Below are positions 1 through 8,332 of a DNA stretch of 64,000 bases, in pieces. Each line of letters starts with the position of its first letter. The first letter of the stretch is position 1. The translations under genes were made by a program, and so were the position numbers. Origin of the DNA: Streptomyces microflavus (GTDB lineage: Bacteria; Actinomycetota; Actinomycetes; Streptomycetales; Streptomycetaceae). The stretch is taken from the NCBI RefSeq assembly GCF_014650075.1, contig NZ_BMUG01000010.1, forward strand, positions 248,001 through 312,000, in the 5' to 3' direction. The notes under the pieces are model-generated. The model was not told the DNA's origin and did not search any database. It saw only the letters and a list, made by a program, of their open reading frames with translations.

Positions 1-1
1 G

Positions 2-388
2 GTGCCTACGCTGGGTGAGGTGGCGGCGCAGCGGCAGGTGCAGGCGGCGCCGGACGCGGGGGCGTACCTGGTGATGGGTACGGACTTCGGGCGGGCGATC
101 TGTGTTCAGTACGGGACGGCGAACATCGTGGCCGTGCCGGTGGAGGCGGGTCCTGGCGGTCAGTCGGTGGCGCCGCAGTTCGTGAACACGGGGCTGCCGG
201 AGTTCGTGCGGTCGATGGCGCTGCTGGGCCGGATGTGGCGGCTCCGGTTCGGGCTGACTCCGGAGCAGGCGGGGCGTTGGACCGTCGATTTCCAGGCACA
301 GCTGGTGGCGCTGGATCCGGCGGCGCTGGCGTCGCCGGAGAGCTGGTGGTCGGTGCTGCTGGAGCAGATGTGGGACGGTCTGCTCTGA
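2..388 (+). CDS. SUKH-4 family immunity protein, 5'-truncated by window edge
   Basis: The 128 visible residues resemble the C-terminal part of SUKH-4 immunity proteins. They run from a hydrophobic strand (YLVMG) and a short 'VPVEA' turn, through FVNTGLPEFVRSMALL, to an ending of the LDPAAL...SWWSVLLEQMWDGLL type. SUKH-4 proteins are cytoplasmic and are thought to neutralise nucleic-acid-targeting polymorphic toxins; in Streptomyces they often sit next to a deaminase-like partner. The first in-frame start is a GTG at position 2, but homology seems to continue upstream, so the real N-terminus and any toxin partner lie outside the window. Family assignment is from pattern memory. Confidence 0.7.
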   Translation: MPTLGEVAAQRQVQAAPDAGAYLVMGTDFGRAICVQYGTANIVAVPVEAGPGGQSVAPQFVNTGLPEFVRSMALLGRMWRLRFGLTPEQAGRWTVDFQAQLVALDPAALASPESWWSVLLEQMWDGLL

Positions 389-436
389 TCCGTACCCCTG
401 GCTGACCACGGTCTGCCAGGGCTGAGAAGCGTTGTA

Positions 437-472
437 CGAGGCACCCGGTCCGGGGACGGATCGGGTGCCTCG
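437..472. terminator. Hairpin terminator after the SUKH-4 gene
   Basis: CGAGGCACCCG (437-447) and CGGGTGCCTCG (462-472) form a perfect 11-bp stem with a 14-nt loop, 49 bases after the stop at 388. No clear U-tract follows, as is usual in Streptomyces. Confidence 0.7.
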
Positions 473-584
473 TGGCGTACCGGGCGTGTGACGCCGGTCG
501 CTTTCCGTCCTGAAAGCGCCTGATCGATTCCGACTTCCGGCCCCAATTGCCGCATCCTTGACGTATCGCGGGGGGACCCGTGTG

Positions 585-613
585 TGTCCGCGTGTCCATA
601 TGTCCGTGTGTCC
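585..613 (+). repeat. Four TGTCC units with an exact 8-bp period
   Basis: TGTCC starts at 585, 593, 601 and 609, giving an 8-bp tandem repeat in the leader just upstream of the coiled-coil gene at 647. A TTGACG hexamer at 558-563 could be a -35 element. Function unknown. Confidence 0.5.
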
Positions 614-646
614 GTATGGCGGCATGTCGTAGAAGGGCTTCAGGCG

Positions 647-1546
647 ATGAGTGCTGGACCGGTGTCTGCGTTCGACGTGGTCGGCGTGCGGGGGCGTGGT
701 TACCGACCGGACCAGGTGGACCGTGCGGTGGCGGCCCGGACGGCCGAGCGGGCCACGGCGCTCGCGGAGGCCGAGCGGCTGGAGCGGCTGGCGCAGGAGC
801 TGGCGGCGGAGGCGGCCCGGCTGGCGGAGACCGTGGCGGGGCTGCCCGAGCAGGACTACGCGGAGCTGGGGGAGCGGGCCCAGCGGATTCTGGGGCTGGC
901 GCGGGAGCAGGCCGAGTCGCTGCGGGCGGACGCGGAGGCGGCGGGCCAGGAGCTGCGGGACGAGGCCGAGGCGGCGGGCCGGGCGGCCGGGGACGCGGCA
1001 CGGGAGGCGTCGGACGCGGTGCGGGCCGCCGCTGTGGCCGCGGCGGAGGAGCGGGTCGCCGAGGCGGTCCGGGAGGCCGAGGGTGTGCTCGCCGCGGCCC
1101 GCAAGGAGGCCGAGGAGGTGCGCGGGGCGGCCGAGGCCGCGATGGCGCAGACCCGGAGCCGTACGGCGAGTGTGCTGGCCCACCAGGAGCAGGAGCACGC
1201 CGATCGCCACAAGGCGGCGGAGGCCGAGATCGCCGCTGCGGAAGCGGAGTTGGAGGCGCGCCACGCGGAGCTGACCGAGCGGGCGGAGGCCCTGCTCGCG
1301 GAGGCGGCGCGCGGCCTGGCGGAGGCCCAGGAGGCGGCCCGCCACGGCCAGGAGGACGCGGAGGCGCGGGCGGCCGAGGTGCTCTCGGAGGCCCGGGTGC
1401 GCGAGGAGCGGATCGTCCGGGAGACGGAGCGGGTGCTGCGGGAGCACGAGGAGGGCCGCGAGGAGGCCCAGGCGCACATGGCGCACGTCCGCAGCTCGCT
1501 GGCGGCGCTGACGGGTCGGGTGACGGCGGGGCCGGCGGAGGACTGA
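647..1546 (+). CDS. DivIVA-like coiled-coil protein
   Basis: The product is 299 aa. A short N-terminal segment FDVVGVRGRGYRPDQVDRAV resembles the DivIVA N-terminal pattern, where a globular FxxxxRGY motif precedes a coiled coil. The rest is almost entirely Ala/Glu/Arg-rich heptad sequence, a long alpha-helical coiled coil. Streptomyces has several such proteins near DivIVA and Scy-type polarity scaffolds, often annotated as cellulose-binding or DivIVA-domain proteins. The ATG at 647 is preferred over the in-frame ATG at 584 because AGAAGGG sits nine bases upstream and the DivIVA-like motif starts right after it. No membrane segment is seen. A structural or polar-growth role is inference. Confidence 0.75.
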   Translation: MSAGPVSAFDVVGVRGRGYRPDQVDRAVAARTAERATALAEAERLERLAQELAAEAARLAETVAGLPEQDYAELGERAQRILGLAREQAESLRADAEAAGQELRDEAEAAGRAAGDAAREASDAVRAAAVAAAEERVAEAVREAEGVLAAARKEAEEVRGAAEAAMAQTRSRTASVLAHQEQEHADRHKAAEAEIAAAEAELEARHAELTERAEALLAEAARGLAEAQEAARHGQEDAEARAAEVLSEARVREERIVRETERVLREHEEGREEAQAHMAHVRSSLAALTGRVTAGPAED

Positions 1547-1559
1547 GGGCCGCTGCGGG

Positions 1560-2709
1560 CCCCACCCAGGGCGAGCGGTCTGACCTGCGCGCCGTGTTCT
1601 CCGGCCCGTACGCGTTCGATGGCGTGGGTCAGGCGCTGGACGGCGCCCGGCACGGCCTGGTCGGTGAGGTTCCCGTAGCCGAAGACGAGGGTGGAGGCAT
1701 CTGCCTCGGTCGGGGTCAGGCGGTAGTCGTCCAGGCTCGCCAGGCGTACGTCCGCCCGCGCCGCCTCCTCCACCACCGCGCCCGCCGGGCAGTCCGTCAG
1801 GGGCAGGAGCAGGTGGAATCCGGCGGTCGCCCCGCCGACGGCCTGTCCGGGCAGCCTGGCCGCGAGTTCGCGCAGGAGGTGGTCGCGGCCGCGTTTGTAG
1901 CGCAGGCGGGAGGCCCGCAGATGGCGGTCGTACGAGCCGGAGGCGACGAAGCGGGTGAAGGCGTCCTGGTCGATGACGGGCGGCGGGGTGCCTCCGGTGT
2001 CCCTCGCGGTGAGGGCGTCGGTCCACCGTTCGGGAGCGGCGATCCAGCCCAGCCGTACGGCCGGGGAGAGGGTCTTGCTCAGCGAACCGAGCAGGGCGAC
2101 ATGGTCCGGCGCGGCCCCCTGCAAGTCGCCCACGGGATGGCGGTCGTAGCGGAACTCGGCGTCGTAGTCGTCCTCCATGACCAGGCCGTCCACCTCCCGT
2201 GCCCAGTCGGCGAGTTCGGCGCGGCGGGCGGGGGCGAGGACGACGCCGGTGGGGAACTGGTGGGCCGGGGCCACGATCACGGCCCGGGCGGCAGTGGCCT
2301 GATGCAGGAGGTCGACGCGCAGGCCGTCCTCGTCCACGGGTATCGCGACGGGGGTCAGCCCTGCGGCGGCCACGGTGAGGTGGAGCTGCGTCCAGCCGGG
2401 GTCCTCGACCGCCACGTGGGTGTGCCCGGCGGTCCGTAGGCCCCGGCGCAGCCGCATGACCGCGTCCAACGTGCCTGCGCAGACGACGAGTTGTCCGGGC
2501 TCCACCTGGGCGCCGCGCCCGCGCGCGAGGTAGGCGGCGAGCTGCCGGCGCAGCCGTGGCAGCCCCGCCGCGTCGGGGTAGCCCAGCTCGTCCCAGGTCA
2601 GCTCGGTGGTCGCCGCGCGCGCCATGTCGGCCCAGCGCTTGCGCGGGAACGCGCGGAGGTCGGGGACGCCCGGCAGCAGGTCGTACCGGGGCGTCCAGCG
2701 GTCCCCGCC
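1560..2709 (-). pseudogene. MocR-type GntR/aminotransferase regulator lacking its HTH domain
   Basis: The minus-strand reading frame encodes a fold-type I aminotransferase-like domain typical of MocR/PdxR regulators. It shows YDLLPGVPDL linker-type sequence, WDELGYPDAAGLPRLRRQLA, a V(V/A)xEDPGW segment, an EDDYDAEFRYDR motif and the PLP lysine in LGSLSKTLSPAVRLGW. The first in-frame start codon (ATG at 2625) lies inside the conserved domain. Homologous sequence continues upstream to about 2709 without a start, and no GntR winged helix is present before the neighbouring gene ends at 2788. At the other end no stop appears until 856, deep under the opposite-strand gene, so the C-terminus has also lost its stop. 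Both features point to a decayed fragment. Coordinates mark the recognisable part. Confidence 0.7.
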
Positions 2710-2787
2710 CTCCCGCGCACCACCGCGTACGGAGCCGCCGGGGCGGGCCCGTACGCGGGTGGCCGAGCCAGTTCCGGGTTCTCCGGA

Positions 2788-3621
2788 TCAGCGCACGTCG
2801 ACGAAGTCGGCGGTGGACGTGGCGGGGCCCGTGGTGGAGGAGCCGTTGTGCGTCCAGCGCCAGTAGCCGTCCACCGACGCGGTGACGGTGGTCTTCAGAG
2901 CACCCGCGGAGTTCGACTTCACCGTCTTCACGGTGGTGTAGGCCGAGCTGCCCTTCTTGCGGAACTGGAGCTTGGCGCTGCCCGCGACGCCGGTGTACGT
3001 GTGCTTCACCCAGTCGGCCCGGGTCAGCTTCCCGGTGACGGTGAGCTTCTTGCCCTTCTTCACCGGCTCGGGGGAGGCGTTGACGGTGGCCTTGCCCCAG
3101 CGCTTGAGCTGTACGGAGCCGGGGGCCTTCTTGTACTCCTCGGCCTTGAGCCGCCCGTCGGGCTTCCAGAGGCGCAGGGTGAGGCCCACCTTCCAGGTGG
3201 TGGCGTCACCGTTCGAGTCGAGGTCGTAGGGCGGGTCGATGAAGAGCGTGCCCTCGCAGCGCTCGTTCCAGTCGTTGACCGGGTAACAGGTGTACATGCC
3301 CATGCGCAGGCTGTCGTTGTCCGGAATCTTCGGAAGCTTGGCGCCCCGGTAGAGGAACGGTTTGGCCGTGTACGCGGACGGCTTGGAGGTGGAGAGCCCC
3401 GGCGGCAGGGAGACCTGGAAGGTGACCGGCGGCTCCTTCTCCTCCTTGGTGCCCACCACGATGGGTTTGCCGTTGTTGACGACGACGTTCGAGACGACGA
3501 GCCCTGTGGGAGCGGCCTGCGCCGGAGGGGCGGTCAGCGTGGTGAGGACCACGGCTCCCGCGACGGCGGCGACGACGCCGGATCTTCGGCTCCTGGGATT
3601 TCTGCTGCGACCTGCGTTCAC
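2788..3621 (-). CDS. Secreted protein of unknown function
   Basis: The product is 277 aa. It starts with an Arg-rich n-region (RSRNPRSRRSG), a hydrophobic core (VVAAVAGAVVLTTLTA) and a signal-peptidase I site of AQA-A type near residue 36, so it should be exported. The mature part begins with a beta-rich domain (GLVVSNVVVNNGKPIVVG) and contains two cysteines close together (MYTCYPVNDWNERCEG) that could form a disulfide. It ends with a Lys/Thr-rich beta-sandwich-like segment (KKGKKLTVTGKLTRADW), resembling the Ig-like folds in many Streptomyces secreted proteins. No catalytic motif was recognised. It reads toward the decayed MocR gene. Confidence 0.7.
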   Translation of the reverse strand: MNAGRSRNPRSRRSGVVAAVAGAVVLTTLTAPPAQAAPTGLVVSNVVVNNGKPIVVGTKEEKEPPVTFQVSLPPGLSTSKPSAYTAKPFLYRGAKLPKIPDNDSLRMGMYTCYPVNDWNERCEGTLFIDPPYDLDSNGDATTWKVGLTLRLWKPDGRLKAEEYKKAPGSVQLKRWGKATVNASPEPVKKGKKLTVTGKLTRADWVKHTYTGVAGSAKLQFRKKGSSAYTTVKTVKSNSAGALKTTVTASVDGYWRWTHNGSSTTGPATSTADFVDVR

Positions 3622-3698
3622 TGCGCACCTCTTGGCTGTACGGGCGGTGACGGGCCGGCTGCCCGGACCTCACGGGCAGCCGGCGGTGCGTCAGCGTA

Positions 3699-3732
3699 CC
3701 AACGCGGCGATCATGGTCGATCGCCGCGTTGG
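3699..3732 (-). terminator. Hairpin terminator after the DUF397 gene
   Basis: CCAACGCGGCGATC (3699-3712) and GATCGCCGCGTTGG (3719-3732) form a perfect 14-bp stem with a 6-nt loop, 16 bases beyond the minus-strand stop at 3749. Confidence 0.75.
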
Positions 3733-3748
3733 GAGGGGCGCGCGAGGT

Positions 3749-3958
3749 CTATTCGGCGGCTGTTACGGCGTCGATGAACGCGGTCCAGGCCGTGGCCGGG
3801 AGGACGAGTGCGGGGCCGCCCGGGTTCTTGCTGTCACGGACCGGGACGACGCCGGGGAATCCGTCCGCCACCTGCACGCAGTTGCCGCCCTCCTCGTTGC
3901 TGTAGCTGCTGCTGCGCCAGGCGGCGGCGGTCAGATCGGGACGGGACGCGGCTTCCAC
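3749..3958 (-). CDS. DUF397 domain protein
   Basis: The 69-aa product is a single DUF397 domain: AAWRSSSYSNEEGGNCVQVA, then VPVRDSKNPGGPALVLP and a closing WTAFIDAV segment. In Streptomyces such small cytoplasmic proteins are nearly always encoded beside an XRE-family regulator with a DUF5753 domain, as in the whiJ, abaA and bldB-like groups, and are thought to antagonise that regulator. The GTG at 3958 is chosen because GGAGG lies nine bases upstream; the TTG at 3967 would abut that Shine-Dalgarno. It overlaps the 3' part of the upstream regulator gene by about 125 bases. Confidence 0.85.
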   Translation of the reverse strand: MEAASRPDLTAAAWRSSSYSNEEGGNCVQVADGFPGVVPVRDSKNPGGPALVLPATAWTAFIDAVTAAE

Positions 3959-4778
3959 GGTAATCAACCTCCAGCACGGATCGGATCAGTTCGAGCGACA
4001 TCAGGGGTGGCAGTGCCATCGCCCTGAGGTGATCGTAGGTCAGAACGAACCGTTCGACCTCCTCCGGTTCCTCGGTCAACTGGCCGTGGTGCGCGCCTTC
4101 CGTGTAGGCGACCTGGATGCCGTCCGGCAGCACCAGCACGGTGAGGGAGCCGGCCAGCGCACCGTGCGCGCCCTGGTCGAACGGCAGCACCTGAACGGTG
4201 ATGTTGGGCTCCTCCGCCATCCTCAGCAGCTTCTTCAACTGGCCGCGCATCACGGCGGATCCGCCGACCGGTCGGCGTAGCACGGCTTCATCGAGGATGA
4301 TCCACAGCTCCGGCCGGTCCGGGCCGGTGAGCCGCACCTGGCGGTCGAGCCGGGCCGCGACACGCTCCTCCAGGTGTTCGGCGTCCCGCAGTGAGTGGCC
4401 CATGCTCAGCAGGGCCCGCGCGTACTCGGGGGTCTGCAGCAGGCCCGGCACGGCGTGCGAGGAGTACTCGCGGATCACCGCCGCGCGGGCGGAGTACGCG
4501 ATGAACGCCTGCGACCAGTCCGGGTACGCCTCCCGGTACACGTACGGCCACAGGTCGATCAGCAGGTCGTCCGCGACCAGCTCCCGGTCGAGGGCCCGGG
4601 TCAGCTCCAGCGTCGGTTTCGCTCCGGTCGCGCGTTCGATCTGGGTGATGCGGCTGCCGACCACGTGGGTGCGGGCACCCACTTCGGTCTGGGTGAGCCC
4701 GGCCGCCTCGCGGAGCTTGCGCACCCGGGTGCCGAAGAGGGCGGCCATGGAGGCCTGCGGGTCAATTGCTTTGGCCAC
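3834..4778 (-). CDS. XRE-family HTH regulator with DUF5753 domain
   Basis: The product is 314 aa. Residues 12-65 form an XRE helix-turn-helix (FGTRVRKLREAAGLTQTEVG, then SRITQIERATGAKP). The rest matches the DUF5753 sensor region: EYSSHAVPGLLQTPEYARALL, then LDEAVLRRPVGG, then ITVQVLPFDQGAHGALAGS. It belongs to the WhiJ-like developmental regulators paired with DUF397 partners. The frame stays open past the usual end of this family (near SLELIRSVL) and adds a basic, Gln/Arg-rich tail overlapping the DUF397 gene in another frame, so an ancestral stop may have been lost. The divergent ATPase gene at 4916 shares its upstream region. Confidence 0.85.
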   Translation of the reverse strand: MAKAIDPQASMAALFGTRVRKLREAAGLTQTEVGARTHVVGSRITQIERATGAKPTLELTRALDRELVADDLLIDLWPYVYREAYPDWSQAFIAYSARAAVIREYSSHAVPGLLQTPEYARALLSMGHSLRDAEHLEERVAARLDRQVRLTGPDRPELWIILDEAVLRRPVGGSAVMRGQLKKLLRMAEEPNITVQVLPFDQGAHGALAGSLTVLVLPDGIQVAYTEGAHHGQLTEEPEEVERFVLTYDHLRAMALPPLMSLELIRSVLEVDYRGSRVPSRSDRRRLAQQQLQQRGGRQLRAGGGRIPRRRPGP

Positions 4779-4915
4779 GGCGTTACTTCCGTTCCTTACG
4801 GCCTGCGAGGTAAGGCGCTGTCACCTTCCGAGGCTAGGGCGGACGGCCGACTCTTGAGTACGGAACGTTACGGAGCCCGCACGTGTGGGTGACGTGAGAG
4901 GAGTCGAGCGAGTGG

Positions 4916-5467
4916 ATGGTCCCCATGACCGGCAAGAGGATGAGCGCAGCGGAGCAGGCCGACGGGCTGGAGGAGGCTCCTTCCGTCCGGCGCGGCTTCG
5001 GGCTGAGCGGCAACGGGTACGGCTCGCTGTCCCGGCAGTTCCCCTCCACGCCGCAGGGCGCGCAGGAGGCGCGGCATGCCGTGGTGCGGCAGTTGGGGCA
5101 GTGGGGGTTCGGGCCGATGGCGGACGTGTCGTGCGCCGTAGCGCTGGTGGTGGCGGAGCTGGCTGCCAACGCGGTGCGGCACGGGAGTCTGCCGGGGACG
5201 GAGTTCGCGGTGCGGGTGGACCACGAGGGGGCCGCGAGCCGGTTCCGTATCGAGGTCTCGGACGCCCGGCTGGGCCGGACGCCCGAGGAGCCGGTGCTGC
5301 CGCCGGATGACCGGGAGTCGGGGCGCGGGCTGTTCCTGGTGGAGTGCCTGGCGACGCGGTGGGGATGGGAGCCCCGCCATCCGATCGGGAAGACGGTGTG
5401 GGCGGAGGTGGCGGCCGGGCGGCCCCAGGAGGCTTCCGTGCGAACCCGGGAGGCTTCGGTGGATTGA
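4916..5467 (+). CDS. RsbW/SpoIIAB-like ATP-binding regulatory protein
   Basis: The product is 183 aa with a HATPase_c_2 (GHKL) fold: an N-box VVAELAANAVRHG, a G1-type motif EVSDARLGR and a G2 motif ESGRGLFLVECLATRWG. Stand-alone proteins of this kind in Streptomyces are anti-sigma-factor-like kinases, or ATPases that work with XRE/DUF397 partners. The divergent neighbours here fit the common three-gene arrangement. AGAGGAG lies about 12 bases before the ATG at 4916, and a second ATG at 4925 is equally possible. No sensor or membrane region is present, so it acts in the cytoplasm. Confidence 0.85.
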   Translation: MVPMTGKRMSAAEQADGLEEAPSVRRGFGLSGNGYGSLSRQFPSTPQGAQEARHAVVRQLGQWGFGPMADVSCAVALVVAELAANAVRHGSLPGTEFAVRVDHEGAASRFRIEVSDARLGRTPEEPVLPPDDRESGRGLFLVECLATRWGWEPRHPIGKTVWAEVAAGRPQEASVRTREASVD

Positions 5468-5513
5468 GGGGCCCCCTTCCTCCCTGCTTGTTCGACCAGG
5501 TATCTTGCATCGC

Positions 5514-5888
5514 ATGGAACCAGGTGATTCGACCAAGCAGGCCCGGGCGGCCGCCCAGCTGCGCAAGGGCGTCCTGGAGTACTGCGTACTCGCTCTGATG
5601 CGGGACCGGCCCCGCTACGGCGTTGAGCTCCTCCAGGCGCTGGAGGAATCCGGTGCCCTGGCCACCAGCCAGGGCACGGTCTACCCGCTGCTCTCCCGGC
5701 TCCGCCGTGACGACCTGGTCACCACCACCTGGCAGGAGTCCGCCTCCGGGCCGCCCCGTCGCTACTACGCGCTCACCGACAGCGGCCGGGCCGCGCTCGA
5801 CGAGTTCACCCGTGTCTGGCCCGGCTTCCGCGATGCCGTCGACACCTTCCTGGCCACCCCGCACCCTTCCACCGGAGACCTCGCATGA
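5514..5888 (+). CDS. PadR-family transcriptional regulator
   Basis: The 124-aa product has the classic PadR winged helix: LRKGVLEYCVLALMRDRPRYGVEL, then SQGTVYPLLSRLRRDDLV, a wing ending PPRRYYALTDSGRAALDEF, and a short C-terminal dimerisation helix. The ATG at 5514 is chosen because upstream in-frame sequence does not match the family. TATCTT at 5501-5506 sits so that transcription would start at or next to the A of the ATG, suggesting a leaderless message. A TTCGACCA repeat flanks the start (5491 and 5528) and could be part of an autoregulatory operator. The next gene overlaps by four bases; PadR/HAAS pairs are usually co-regulated membrane-stress modules. Confidence 0.88.
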   Translation: MEPGDSTKQARAAAQLRKGVLEYCVLALMRDRPRYGVELLQALEESGALATSQGTVYPLLSRLRRDDLVTTTWQESASGPPRRYYALTDSGRAALDEFTRVWPGFRDAVDTFLATPHPSTGDLA

Positions 5889-6481
5889 AGACCTCTCAGG
5901 ACCCCGTACGCGACTATCTCTCCGCCGTGGAGCGCGAGGCCTCCGCCCTTCCCGCCGACCGCCGCCAAGAACTCGTCGCCGACCTCGCCGAGCACATCGA
6001 GGTGGCGCGCGCCGAGCGTCCCGACGCCGTGATCGGCGAGATCCTCGCGGAGCTGGGCGACCCCCGGGCCATCGCGGCGACGGCGCTGGCCGAGTCGGGG
6101 ACCGGGCCCGCCGCGTCCCCGGCCTGGGGCGGATCGGGCGCACCCGCCCGGCGCGGGAAGGTCCACCCCCTGGTCCCCGTCCTGCTGCTCGCGCTCGCGC
6201 AGCCCGTCGGGATGGTCTTCCCCGACGAGGGCGGCTCGTTGATCGGCGGCCTGGTCCGGATCACCGGCGCGGTCCTTCTCTGCACCTCGGTGCACTGGAC
6301 CGCCCGCAGGAAGATCATCGGCGTCCTGCTCGCCGTCGTCCTGCCGGGTGTCGCCATGGGTGTCTGGAACCTGTCCGACGGTGCCCCGGAGGGTTCCGGC
6401 CCCGCTCTCGTCGCCAACCTGGCGGCGTCCGCGCTGATGGCCGGTACGGCGGCGTGGCTCTGGAGGGTCCGCCGCGCCTGA
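5885..6481 (+). CDS. HAAS-domain (DUF1700-like) membrane protein
   Basis: The product is 198 aa. The N-terminal 75 residues form a HAAS-type helical domain (VRDYLSAVEREASALPADRR, then LAEHIEVARAE, then ILAELGDPRAIAATAL). Four hydrophobic segments follow (LVPVLLLALAQPVGMVF, LIGGLVRITGAVLLC, IIGVLLAVVLPGVAMGV, ALVANLAASALMAGTAAWLW), so it is an integral membrane protein. It is translationally coupled to the PadR gene by an ATGA overlap and is its usual partner. The molecular role of HAAS proteins is not established; a link to membrane homeostasis is inference. Confidence 0.82.
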   Translation: MKTSQDPVRDYLSAVEREASALPADRRQELVADLAEHIEVARAERPDAVIGEILAELGDPRAIAATALAESGTGPAASPAWGGSGAPARRGKVHPLVPVLLLALAQPVGMVFPDEGGSLIGGLVRITGAVLLCTSVHWTARRKIIGVLLAVVLPGVAMGVWNLSDGAPEGSGPALVANLAASALMAGTAAWLWRVRRA

Positions 6482-6511
6482 GGCGGCGTCGCCGGGCCGG
6501 GGGTCCGGCTC

Positions 6512-8185
6512 CTACCTCGCGTCGGGCGAGTCGCCCGTCTCGGTGATGGCCGCCTCGGTGATGACCGCCTCGCTGATGACCGGGAAGCGGCGCGGGGCGA
6601 GGACGACGAGGGCGAGCAGCGCCAGGGCCGCTGCCCCGGCCGCGCCGATGTAGACGTAGTCCACCGCCGCGTCGACCGCCCGCCGCAGGTGGTCCGTGGC
6701 CGCCGCCGAGAGCGCGCCCGGGTCCTCCAGGGCGCGGGCGACCGCGTCCAGGTCGTCGGGGAGGCCGGGGGCGGGGGCGTCGAGGAGGCGGGCGGCCAGC
6801 ACGCTGTTGGCGACGGCGCCGAAGACTGCCGCGCCGATGCTCTGGCCGACCTGGCGGCAGAAGAGCACGGACGCCGTCGTCGTACCGCGCTCCGCCCACC
6901 CCACAGTCGACTGCACGCCCACGATCAGGGGGAGTTGGAAGAGGCCGAGGGCCGCTCCGAGCAGCAGCATGATCAGGGCGGGCTGCCAGGGTTCGCCGGG
7001 GTAGGGGAGCAGCGGGAAGGCCAGCAGGATCAGCAGGGCGGCGCTCATGCCGATGATGGCCGTGAGCCGGAAGCCGATGCGGTTGTAGACCCGGTCGGAG
7101 AGGGCCGCCGAGACCGGCCAGCTCAGGGTCATGACCGAGAGCACGAAACCGGCGGCGATCGGGCCGAGGCCCAGGACCGACTGCGCGTACGTGGGCAGGA
7201 AGACGGTCGGCGCGACCATCAGCAGGCCCATCGCGCCCAGCGCCAGGTTGACCGAGGCGATGGTGCGGCGGCGCCAGACCCAGCCCGGGATGATCGGCTC
7301 CGCCGCCCGCCGTTCGATGGCGACGGTCAGGGCGGCCAGCGCCGCGCTCGCCGCGAACAGGCCGAGCGAGGGCGCCGAGAGCCAGGGCCAGGCGACCCCG
7401 CCCTGGACGAGCGCGGTGAGCAGCAGGGTGCCCGTGGCGAAGACGGCCAGGGCGCCCGCCCAGTCGATACGGGGACGGGTCTTCGGGCGGGGACGCGCGG
7501 GTTCGTGGAGGTGGCGGACGACCAGCCAGAGGGCGACCGCGCCGACCGGAAGGTTGATGAGGAAGATCCACCGCCAGTCGGCGTACCCGGCGAGCAGCCC
7601 GCCGACCACGGGTCCCGCGACCGCAGAGGTGGCCCAGACGGTGGACAACTTCGCCTGGATGCGGGGTCGTTCCTTCAGGGGGTAGAGGTCGGCGGCGATG
7701 GTCTGGACGGTGCCCTGGAGGGCGCCGCCGCCGAGCCCCTGGATGACGCGGAAGGCGATGAGCGCGGCCATGTTCCAGGCGGCGGCGCAGAGCAGCGAGC
7801 CGGCCAGGAAGAGGATGATCCCGGCGATCAGGACCGGCTTGCGGCCGAAGGTGTCGGAGAGCTTCCCGTACACCGGGAGCGTGACGGTGACGGCGAGGAG
7901 GTAGCCGGAGAAGAGCCAGGAGAAGACGGTGAAGCCGCCGAGGTCGCCGACGATCTGGGGTACGGCGGTGGAGACGATGGTGCCGTCGATGGCGGCCAGC
8001 GCCATGCCGAGCATGAGGGCCGCGACGACGGGGCGGCGGCCGCGGGGGGTGGTGAGGGCGGCGGGGATTTTCGTGCCGTCCGCTGTGCCGCCCGGGGCGG
8101 GCGGGCCGCCGGGGCCGTCCGCGTCACCTGCGCCGCCCGCGCTTGCCGCAGCCCCCTTGCCGTCCCTGGCTTCCGTGCCGCCCAC
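6512..8185 (-). CDS. MFS drug:H+ antiporter, DHA2 (EmrB/QacA) family
   Basis: The 557-aa product has about 14 predicted membrane helices, the size and pattern of DHA2 exporters. Family signatures include MLGMALAAIDGTIVSTAVPQ in helix 1, the motif A region YGKLSDTFGRKPVLIAG and a motif C-like SAVAGPVVGGLLA. The N-terminus before helix 1 is a Gly/Ala-rich cytoplasmic tail. The GTG at 8185 is preferred because AGGGAAGG lies seven bases upstream; an ATG at 8230 and a GTG at 8206 are alternatives. It should expel lipophilic or cationic compounds across the cytoplasmic membrane. It stands alone, transcribed away from the phosphatase gene, and its substrate cannot be read from sequence. Confidence 0.9.
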   Translation of the reverse strand: MGGTEARDGKGAAASAGGAGDADGPGGPPAPGGTADGTKIPAALTTPRGRRPVVAALMLGMALAAIDGTIVSTAVPQIVGDLGGFTVFSWLFSGYLLAVTVTLPVYGKLSDTFGRKPVLIAGIILFLAGSLLCAAAWNMAALIAFRVIQGLGGGALQGTVQTIAADLYPLKERPRIQAKLSTVWATSAVAGPVVGGLLAGYADWRWIFLINLPVGAVALWLVVRHLHEPARPRPKTRPRIDWAGALAVFATGTLLLTALVQGGVAWPWLSAPSLGLFAASAALAALTVAIERRAAEPIIPGWVWRRRTIASVNLALGAMGLLMVAPTVFLPTYAQSVLGLGPIAAGFVLSVMTLSWPVSAALSDRVYNRIGFRLTAIIGMSAALLILLAFPLLPYPGEPWQPALIMLLLGAALGLFQLPLIVGVQSTVGWAERGTTTASVLFCRQVGQSIGAAVFGAVANSVLAARLLDAPAPGLPDDLDAVARALEDPGALSAAATDHLRRAVDAAVDYVYIGAAGAAALALLALVVLAPRRFPVISEAVITEAAITETGDSPDAR

Positions 8186-8332
8186 CGGTTTTCCTTCCCT
8201 ATGCACGTATCTCCCGGGGCACTGTCTCATCCCGGGCGGCGGCGTGGGGGCGTTCGGGTGAGGTCGGTCCTGGGGCAGCGGCGGGGGCGTGCTTTCGGGA
8301 GGGGCGGGGGCGTGCCTGCCGAAGCGGCGGGG

